Virus record (IMG/VR): IMGVR_UViG_3300017917_003998
Span: 1 to 56,336 of that record
DNA length: 56,336 nucleotides
Reading direction: 5' to 3' (one strand)
Source: a virus
In this document: positions 51,658-56,336 of the stretch, in pieces
Layout: each line of letters starts with the position of its first letter
Position numbering within the stretch: the stretch's first letter is position 1
Notes under the pieces: model-generated
The model's database searches: none
Told to the model about the DNA's origin: nothing
The model's input: the letters and a program-made list of their open reading frames with translations, nothing else
Position numbers and translations under genes: made by a program

Positions 51658-52407
51658 ATGTATAACGCAGAATTATTAGATCAAATAAAAAAATATTTTT
51701 TAACAAAAAAAGATGAAGAATTATGCGGTTTAATTATCAAAATGAATAATGATTCTAAATTTATAGAATGTCAAAATATTTCTAAAGATAAAACAAAAAA
51801 TTTTGCTATAAATCCATTGGATTATTTGATGGCATCAGAAATCGGCGAGATAGATTGTTGTGTTCATTCGCATCCAAGAGATAATACTTTTTCTATTAAA
51901 GATATAAATAACAGTATTAAACATAATATAAACTATTTGCTTTATAATATAAAAAAAGACAAATTTTATTTTTTTGATATTGAGAAATATAAAATATATA
52001 TAAAATATATAAATTTATCATTTAAATTAGGTTATCAGGATTGTGCGACTTTAATATATAATTTTTTTAAAAATGAGTTAGGTATATGCTTGCCAATTCC
52101 TCCTAATTCGTTTGGAGTTTTAAATTATCAAGATTTAAAAAATAAAAATCTACATATTTGGAATTTGAATGATTATAAAGATAATGTTGAATTATTTAAT
52201 ATTATTTATCCAAAAAATTACGAAGATTTGAAACTCTATGATATTATAATTTATAATGATTCTAAAAAAAATCCAGTGCATGGGGCAATATATTTAGAAA
52301 ATGAATTAATTTTACATCAAATGCAAAACACAAATTCTAGAATCGAAGGAATGAGAAAAGCTCATTTTAAATTTATAAATCATGTTGCAAGATATAAAAA
52401 TATTTGA
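51658..52407 (+). CDS. Tail assembly protein K (lambda gpK-like), JAMM + NlpC/P60
   Basis: This 249-residue two-domain protein resembles lambda gpK, which acts at the tail tip and can cut peptidoglycan peptides. The N-terminal JAMM/JAB metalloprotease domain has EELCGLII, then CCVHSHPRDNTFSIKDIN (H-S-H-P ... S ... D zinc site). The NlpC/P60 domain has GYQDCATLIYNFFKNELG with the catalytic cysteine at residue 129 and HGAIYLENELILHQ with the histidine at 208, both apparently intact. In lambda, K lies between L and I; here it is about 51 kb from them in this window. A degenerate copy follows directly. Confidence 0.88.
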   Translation: MYNAELLDQIKKYFLTKKDEELCGLIIKMNNDSKFIECQNISKDKTKNFAINPLDYLMASEIGEIDCCVHSHPRDNTFSIKDINNSIKHNINYLLYNIKKDKFYFFDIEKYKIYIKYINLSFKLGYQDCATLIYNFFKNELGICLPIPPNSFGVLNYQDLKNKNLHIWNLNDYKDNVELFNIIYPKNYEDLKLYDIIIYNDSKKNPVHGAIYLENELILHQMQNTNSRIEGMRKAHFKFINHVARYKNI

Positions 52408-53104
52408 TAATTCTATTTTAGAAGAAATAAAGATCTATTCTAATAGAAATCCGAAAGAAGAAGTTTGCGGGCTTATATATGAAAAAGATAAAAAACAAAA
52501 AATATTTAAATGTTCTAATATTTCTTCAAATAAGGAAACTAATTTTATAATAAATCCCGAAGATTTACATTTTTGTAGTTTTCGTGGCGAAATTCTTGCC
52601 GCATTCCATTCTCACTTAAAAAATTTTAGTTTTTCTTCAGAAGATATAGAAGAAAGTTTTAAAAATGAAATTTCATATTTATTATATTTAAAATCTTCAG
52701 ATACATTTCATTTTTTTAATCCTGAAAAAAATTTATATTTAAAAAAATATCTTTTAAAGAGTCCTCAAATTCATATTCATAGCAAAAGCGAGGATTTAAT
52801 AAAGTTGTTTTTTAAAAATGAATTTTCAATTGATCTAGAGATTTCTCTTAAGACTAGAGACTTGGTCTACGATAAAAAAAATTTTTATTTAATACAAAAA
52901 GAAGAAAAAATGGAATATTATGATATATTTATTTTAGGTGGGTTTGAAAATGACCAATCTAAGCATTTAGCTATATATTTAAAAAATAATCTAATTTTAC
53001 ATAGTATTTATAGTGAAAATAATATTATTGAAGGATTAAGTGATTGGCATTTAAAACATTTAGAATACATATTAAGATGCAAAAAATATATTGATTTTTT
53101 TTAA
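52382..53104 (+). CDS. Second gpK-like protein with degenerate NlpC/P60 domain
   Basis: This 240-residue protein is a full-length relative of the protein before it. The JAMM part keeps EEVCGLIYEKD and FHSHLKNFSFSSED, where proline after H-S-H has become leucine. In the NlpC/P60 half the D-C start of the catalytic helix is replaced by E-D (SKSEDLIKLFFKNEFS), so the catalytic cysteine is lost. The later HLAIYLKNNLILH keeps the histidine position. It is therefore likely to lack amidase activity and may serve as a structural or regulatory partner of the active copy in the tail tip. Overlaps it by 26 bases. Confidence 0.8.
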   Translation: MLQDIKIFDNSILEEIKIYSNRNPKEEVCGLIYEKDKKQKIFKCSNISSNKETNFIINPEDLHFCSFRGEILAAFHSHLKNFSFSSEDIEESFKNEISYLLYLKSSDTFHFFNPEKNLYLKKYLLKSPQIHIHSKSEDLIKLFFKNEFSIDLEISLKTRDLVYDKKNFYLIQKEEKMEYYDIFILGGFENDQSKHLAIYLKNNLILHSIYSENNIIEGLSDWHLKHLEYILRCKKYIDFF

Positions 53105-53118
53105 AATTTGAGTATAAT
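53091..53118 (+). promoter_or_regulatory. Sigma-70-type promoter, leaderless geometry, for the gene starting at 53127
   Basis: Plus strand: TTGATT, 16-base spacer, TATAAT, then eight bases to the ATG. It begins inside the last codons of the second gpK-like gene. Confidence 0.6.
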
Positions 53119-53126
53119 TATTATTA

Positions 53127-53333
53127 ATGATTAAAAATAATTTAAAATTTAATATTTTAAAGAAAATCTTAAATAAAAGGATGGCAGTTATAACTAACTA
53201 TTCTAAATTAGAATACTATTACGGAGAAGTCTCTCAAATTATTGACGAAGATAAAGTTTTAATTAAAAATGACCATGGATATGAAAATGAAGTTTCAATT
53301 TTTGATTTAAGAAATCCAGCACAGGAATTTTAA
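53127..53333 (+). CDS. Small hypothetical protein
   Basis: This 68-residue basic protein, MIKNNLKFNILKKILNKRMAVITNY, is followed by a small beta-barrel-like segment YYYGEVSQIIDEDKVLIKNDHGYENEVSIFDL. The second half resembles KOW/SH3-type beta segments found in small phage proteins, but nothing specific is recognised. An internal ATG at 53181 (MAVITN) is possible, but the promoter geometry supports the first ATG. It precedes the SEC-C-like gene by four bases. Confidence 0.5.
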   Translation: MIKNNLKFNILKKILNKRMAVITNYSKLEYYYGEVSQIIDEDKVLIKNDHGYENEVSIFDLRNPAQEF

Positions 53334-53337
53334 TTTT

Positions 53338-53580
53338 ATGGAAAATGAAAATTATTTCACTGAAGATAACGTTAATTTATATGTGCAACCATACGTTAAT
53401 GGTCCAATTAGAAGGCTTGCCCCAAAAATGAATAGAAATAAATTATGTCCAATTAAAAATATTAAATTTAAAAAATGTTGTGGAGCTAATGGTGCCAATT
53501 TTTGTAAGAAATTTTTGACAGATTATTTGAATGATTTTCAAAAAAATATATTATCAAAAAATGATGATAAAAGCAGTTGA
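53338..53580 (+). CDS. Small SEC-C-like protein
   Basis: This 80-residue protein contains NRNKLCPIKNIKFKKCCG, close to the SEC-C zinc motif 'R.dpCpCgSGkKyKkCCG', but the second cysteine of C-P-C is replaced (CPI). SEC-C segments occur in SecA and in many small phage and bacterial proteins. Three further cysteines lie close by (CCGANGANFC). It ends with a TGA stop and overlaps the PurA start. Function unknown. Confidence 0.65.
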   Translation: MENENYFTEDNVNLYVQPYVNGPIRRLAPKMNRNKLCPIKNIKFKKCCGANGANFCKKFLTDYLNDFQKNILSKNDDKSS

Positions 53581-54556
53581 TATTATTTTTGGTCTCGCTT
53601 GGGGAGACGAAGGTAAAGGTAAAATTAGTAATGCGATATCGAAAAACTATGATATAGTTTGCCGTTGGAATGGTGGCCCTAATGCTGGTCACACAGTTTA
53701 TATTAACGATAAGAAGCACAAAACTCATGTTATACCCTGCGGAGTATTTCAAAATAAACTTAGTGTCATTGGCCCAAATTGTGTTATTAATGTTGATAAA
53801 TTTTTCGATGAAATAGATTATCTCAAAAAAGAAGGTTTTGATACATCTTTGATTAAGATTAGTCCAAAAGCACATATAATTACTGAAAAACATATTCAAT
53901 ACGATCTTCAAGTGCTTAAAGCTAAATTAGGAACTACTGGTCAAGGAATAGCTCCTGCTTACGGAGATAAAATGTTAAGAATAGGTAAACTTGCTAGAGA
54001 TTATATTGATAAACAATATCTTTGGGATGGTGAACTTTATGGAAATATTCTATGCGAAGGAGCGCAAAGCTTTTGGCTTGATATAAATTATGGTGACTAT
54101 CCATACGTCACAAGTAGCGAGACATTACCATACTCAGCTTGTTCTTTAGGTTTTTCCCCCAAAAGGATTAGAGATATCATTGGTGTAGCAAAAATCTATG
54201 ACACCAAAAGCGGAGTAGATCCTATGTTTCCAGAAACGCTTTGGGAGGATTCGGAACTCAATATGGTGATAGAAGCTGGTCAAGAGTTTGGTTCAACTAC
54301 TGGTAGACGCAGAATTGCTAATTGGTTAAATCTAAATAAGCTAATAGATGCAATTAAAATCTCTGGAGTAACAAAACTTATTATTAATAAATGCGATATT
54401 TTAGAAAAAATACATATATATAAACTATTTCAAAATAATAATCTTTATAAATTTAATACTTTACAAGCAATGGAATCATTTATTAAGAATCAATTGAATC
54501 ATGCTTTAACAGAAGTAGTTGATATAATTTTTTCTGGAAATAGAAGTAATATTTAA
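53561..54556 (+). CDS. purA: Adenylosuccinate synthetase-like enzyme (short PurA)
   Basis: This 331-residue enzyme makes adenylosuccinate from IMP, aspartate and GTP. It has the GTP/IMP loop IIFGLAWGDEGKGKISN with the catalytic aspartate at residue 16 retained (in PurZ-type enzymes that make diaminopurine precursors it is reported as Ser/Thr). It also shows CRWNGGPNAGHTVY, ILCEGAQSFWLDINYGDYPYVTSS, and EFGSTTGRRRIANWL. It is about 100 residues shorter than bacterial PurA, as in archaeal and phage versions. The start is chosen at the tandem ATG (53561/53564), since the longer frame adds only an atypical prefix. It overlaps the SEC-C gene by 20 bases. Confidence 0.88.
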   Translation: MMIKAVDIIFGLAWGDEGKGKISNAISKNYDIVCRWNGGPNAGHTVYINDKKHKTHVIPCGVFQNKLSVIGPNCVINVDKFFDEIDYLKKEGFDTSLIKISPKAHIITEKHIQYDLQVLKAKLGTTGQGIAPAYGDKMLRIGKLARDYIDKQYLWDGELYGNILCEGAQSFWLDINYGDYPYVTSSETLPYSACSLGFSPKRIRDIIGVAKIYDTKSGVDPMFPETLWEDSELNMVIEAGQEFGSTTGRRRIANWLNLNKLIDAIKISGVTKLIINKCDILEKIHIYKLFQNNNLYKFNTLQAMESFIKNQLNHALTEVVDIIFSGNRSNI

Positions 54557-54558
54557 CT

Positions 54559-54948
54559 TGGACCTGCTCGGGGTCGAACCGAGGTCTTTTAGATAATTTA
54601 AATTAAAATACTACAAGTTTATTTCTTTTTATTTTTAGCGTTGTATAGATAAAAGAACAAACATACTCAGCGATTTTATTTTGAATACTAGACTTATAAA
54701 GAATAGAAAAACTTTATAAGTAAAGACATCTAAATACGCAATTATCCGTTAGATGTGTCGCGGTAATCACGCTGTAGAACTTAGGCTACAGAAACGGCCT
54801 CTTCTACTAGAGAAACTCTAGCCGAAAGATGACCTTTGTATTTAGCTGTTTTGGCAGTTAATACTTTCAAGACTTTTTAAAGAGACCCGTCTAAACCTCT
54901 ACCTGCATTTTAATTCTGACTACTAAAATCGAAACCAAATTCAGGCCC
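54559..54948 (-). ncRNA. ssrA: Transfer-messenger RNA (one-piece tmRNA)
   Basis: Minus strand. The 5' end GGGCCTGAATTTGGTTTCGA parallels E. coli tmRNA (GGGGCTGATTCTGGATTCGA). The 3' end CTCGGTTCGACCCCGAG is a perfect T stem-loop, followed directly by CAGGTCC, which pairs fully with the 5' GGGCCTG (seven pairs, one G-U) and then discriminator A. CCA is not encoded. A TGCAGGT element after the D region also matches. Length about 390 nt. It rescues stalled ribosomes by trans-translation. The reading frame for the tag is at 54781-54855. The 3' end lies three bases from the purA stop. Confidence 0.93.
54781..54855 (-). CDS. tmRNA tag reading frame (24 residues)
   Basis: It is decoded from the resume codon GCC after TTAACT to a TAA. 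The peptide starts AKTAKYKGHL and ends EEAVSVA. It is longer than the usual 8-15 residues and ends Val-Ala rather than Ala-Ala. The hydrophobic C-terminus fits a proteolysis tag. The resume codon was placed by analogy with the TAGTC|GCA of E. coli; no other frame here gives an uninterrupted alanine-led tag. Confidence 0.75.
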   Translation of the reverse strand, partial: AKTAKYKGHLSARVSLVEEAVSVA

Positions 54949-54968
54949 AATAAGAAAGAACTATAATT

Positions 54969-54997
54969 ATATTACATTAGATTTAGATTTTTATCAA
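54969..54997 (-). promoter_or_regulatory. Promoter for the tmRNA
   Basis: Minus strand: TTGATA, 17-base spacer, TAATAT. Predicted start about 54962, leaving a 14-base leader that RNase P could remove to make the mature 5' end. It overlaps the divergent weaker signal for the gene at 55019. Confidence 0.5.
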
Positions 54998-55006
54998 TAT
55001 TTTTAA

Positions 55007-55012
55007 TATAAT
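55007..55012 (+). promoter_or_regulatory. Isolated -10 box (TATAAT) for the gene starting at 55019
   Basis: TATAAT lies exactly six bases before the ATG, matching the leaderless geometry, but the -35 position reads only TAGATT. Weak candidate; a phage sigma factor may be needed. Confidence 0.4.
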
Positions 55013-55018
55013 ATAAAT

Positions 55019-55180
55019 ATGGATAAAATACTACATCTTTTGGATCAAATGATAGAAAAGAACGTTTGGGAAGATTCATTAACTAAAAGCAAAGAAGAAA
55101 CGGGAGATAATTGGAATGTATATCACTTAAAGTTAATAAAATCTTTAATAGTAGAGGAATTAAAAAATGCCAAAAATTAA
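55019..55180 (+). CDS. Small hypothetical protein
   Basis: This 53-residue ORF encodes MDKILHLLDQMIEKNVWEDS, then LTKSKEETGDNWNVYHLKL and a C-terminal helix SLIVEELKNAKN. No family is recognised. Coding is supported by the start spacing after a -10 box, uninterrupted frame, and a 14-base overlap with the next small gene, as between true phage genes. It could be a short helical adaptor. Confidence 0.5.
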   Translation: MDKILHLLDQMIEKNVWEDSLTKSKEETGDNWNVYHLKLIKSLIVEELKNAKN

Positions 55181-55367
55181 GAAAAAAAGATATTATGCAA
55201 TTTATTCCAAAAGCGATAATTTTTTTCATGGAGCATTTCCTCTCTCAGAAGAAGGCTACGAGCAAGCAAGGACATATCTAGAAAAAATATCAAATAAAAG
55301 TAAAAAATCTTTTTATATAAAAGAAAAGTAATATCAAATAATTGTTATTTATTGTGTAATTATTAAT
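55167..55367 (+). CDS. Small basic hypothetical protein
   Basis: This 66-residue ORF begins MPKIKKKRYYAIYSKSDNFF and continues HGAFPLSEEGYEQARTYLEKI, ending in a lysine-rich then short hydrophobic tail. GAGGAA lies eight bases before the ATG, a fair ribosome site. The first half, with 'YYAIYS..DNFFHGAFPLSEEGYEQA..Y', looks like a small structured domain; no named family is recognised. It precedes the structural gene by about 14 bases. Confidence 0.5.
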
Positions 55368-55381
55368 TATGAGTATTAATT

Positions 55382-56336
55382 ATGAGTATTAATAATGAAA
55401 GACACTTTGACTCTACAGAGAAAAGAATAGGCCTAGTCTATAATAGTGATTTTAGTGGATATCAAGCTCTTGATTTTAGTAAAATAGATGACATAGAAAG
55501 TTTATTAAGAAATACCTCTAGTCCAGCAAATGCCGATGCTTTTGGAAGACTAAGAGTTTCTGATAATTATACTTTAGCAGACTATTCTCATGTTTATGGA
55601 GAAGAAACCGAACTATTAACTAAAACAAGCGGAAATGCTTCATCTGTCACTTTTGATATCAATAAAGCAAAAGCTATATTAACAATTGGCACTGGAACAA
55701 ATGATTATACTATACATCAAAGCAGAATGTATCATCATTATATGCCAGGAAAAAGTCAAGTTACTTTACAAAGTTTTAATTTTACAGGAGCAAGATCTGG
55801 CACAAACAAAAGAATTGGTTTATTTGATGATTATAATGGAATATTTTTTCAACTTAGTGGAGATGGAAGCAAACAATTAGTTTTAAGAAGTGATGTTTCT
55901 GGTTCTGTATATAATGAAATAATTCAACAAAGTGATTGGAATATTGATACTTGCAATGGAACTGGAGCTTCAAATTTTAATTTAAATATAGCAAATACTC
56001 AATTATTCTATTCAGATTATCAATGGCTTGGAGTTGGTAGAGTTAGAGCTGGATTTGTACATAATGGAAGTTTTGTTGTCGCTCATGAATTTTATAATAG
56101 CAACTATAAGCCATCTGTATACTGGAGTAATCCAAATTTACCAGTTCGTTGTGAACTTAGAAATTACGCTAGTGGTGCTGGAGCTACCGCTACTTCAGAT
56201 CAAATTTGCGCTACAGTTATAAGTGAAGGTGGTTATTCAGAAGCTGGCGTTGATTTTTCAGCAAGATCAAATGTTACAACAATACAACCAGGAGCAACAT
56301 CAGGAATTTTAGCAATTAGATTAAAAACTGGATATT
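55382..56336 (+). CDS. Virion structural / tail-fiber-like protein, 5' part
   Basis: The frame is open from 55382 to the window end (318 codons), so the gene continues outside. The N-terminus has SSPANADAFGRLRVSDNYTLADYSHVYGE, a 'ADAFGRLRVS' motif that opens many phage virion structural proteins. The following residues are beta-rich with many Gly/Ser/Asn (TIGTGTNDYTIHQSRMYHHY, KSQVTLQSFNFTGARSG, RVRAGFVHNGSF). An in-frame upstream ATG at about 55370 lies in a near-perfect 12-13 base tandem repeat of the start region, so the start is not certain. No good promoter is visible. Likely a tail fiber or tail-associated protein. Confidence 0.75.
   Translation, partial: MSINNERHFDSTEKRIGLVYNSDFSGYQALDFSKIDDIESLLRNTSSPANADAFGRLRVSDNYTLADYSHVYGEETELLTKTSGNASSVTFDINKAKAILTIGTGTNDYTIHQSRMYHHYMPGKSQVTLQSFNFTGARSGTNKRIGLFDDYNGIFFQLSGDGSKQLVLRSDVSGSVYNEIIQQSDWNIDTCNGTGASNFNLNIANTQLFYSDYQWLGVGRVRAGFVHNGSFVVAHEFYNSNYKPSVYWSNPNLPVRCELRNYASGAGATATSDQICATVISEGGYSEAGVDFSARSNVTTIQPGATSGILAIRLKTGY

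Noticed and set aside
53486-53911. Open frame of 141 residues on the minus strand
   Set aside because: It lies inside the purA gene, lies opposite a conserved protein, and reads as low-complexity hydrophobic sequence. A shadow.
53561-54556. PurZ-type enzyme for diaminopurine (Z) DNA
   Set aside because: The catalytic aspartate of the loop WGDEGKGK is retained, the polymerase is DnaE type, and no DatZ or MazZ gene is visible. Read as short PurA.
55019-55021. T4-type late promoter (TATAAATA) before the gene at 55019
   Set aside because: The motif overlaps the start codon itself, so it cannot place a start upstream of it.

Overview
This window is part of the genome of a tailed, probably siphovirus-like bacteriophage with a very AT-rich genome (visibly about 70-75% A+T). 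The tail proteins are lambda-like: the C-terminus of a gpL relative, then gpI and a 1,348-residue gpJ-type tip protein, with two tandem gpK relatives much further right. The rest is a phage-type replication set, a phage-type nucleotide set, a sigma factor, a tmRNA and a large sugar island. I see no terminase, portal or capsid gene, no integrase, no IS element, no CRISPR array and no conventional tRNA. The genetic code looks standard (TGA is used as a stop at 53578-53580). The host cannot be named. The promoters read as ordinary sigma-70 type (TTGACA-N17-TATAAT), and the tmRNA is one-piece.

Layout. 1-5099 (+): tail tip genes L (partial), I and J. 5100-21041 (-): a putative annealing protein, a split/fused glycosyltransferase pair and a putative ssDNA-binding protein. 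The replication set follows: DNA polymerase III alpha in two pieces with a DnaQ-like exonuclease between them, a RecB/Cas4-like nuclease, a DnaG-type primase, ThyX, a DnaB-type helicase, a small PD-(D/E)XK-type nuclease and RecA. 21078-38776 (-): about 18 kb of sugar genes. These comprise RmlB, Gmd, an RfbH-like 3-dehydratase, a rhamnose epimerase/reductase, other SDRs, methyltransferases, three GT11s, GT17, GT2s, a GT47-like protein and two DUF5672 proteins. 39107-39450 (+): a compact, GC-richer structured RNA behind its own strong promoter. 39537-44521 (+): nrdA, nrdB, a membrane protein and a GT6-type transferase. 44518-48262 (-): GalE-like, FmdB-like, GT4, DUF736-like, sigma factor and dNMP kinase. 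48376-54556 (+): dCMP deaminase, small exported and membrane proteins, a cupin, an IMPDH/GMP-reductase-family enzyme, the gpK pair and a short adenylosuccinate synthetase. 54559-54948 (-): tmRNA. 55019-end (+): two small genes and a virion structural protein that runs off the window.

How it fits together. The replication genes give a nearly complete replisome, lacking only clamp and clamp loader. RNR, ThyX, dCMP deaminase, dNMP kinase, PurA and the guanine-nucleotide enzyme supply dNTPs and could tilt the pool towards A and T. The sugar genes make and attach deoxysugars, either to the virion or to the host surface.

The most unusual points are these. (1) At least ten genes have a good sigma-70 promoter whose -10 box ends only 6-9 bases before the start codon, which predicts leaderless mRNAs; most genes also lack a Shine-Dalgarno sequence. 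(2) An unidentified structured RNA of about 310 nt lies upstream of nrdA. (3) The phage encodes a tmRNA with a long 24-residue tag. (4) The deoxysugar island includes an iron-sulfur-type RfbH and a eukaryote-style rhamnose synthase. All family names come from reading the sequence by eye; no database search was run.
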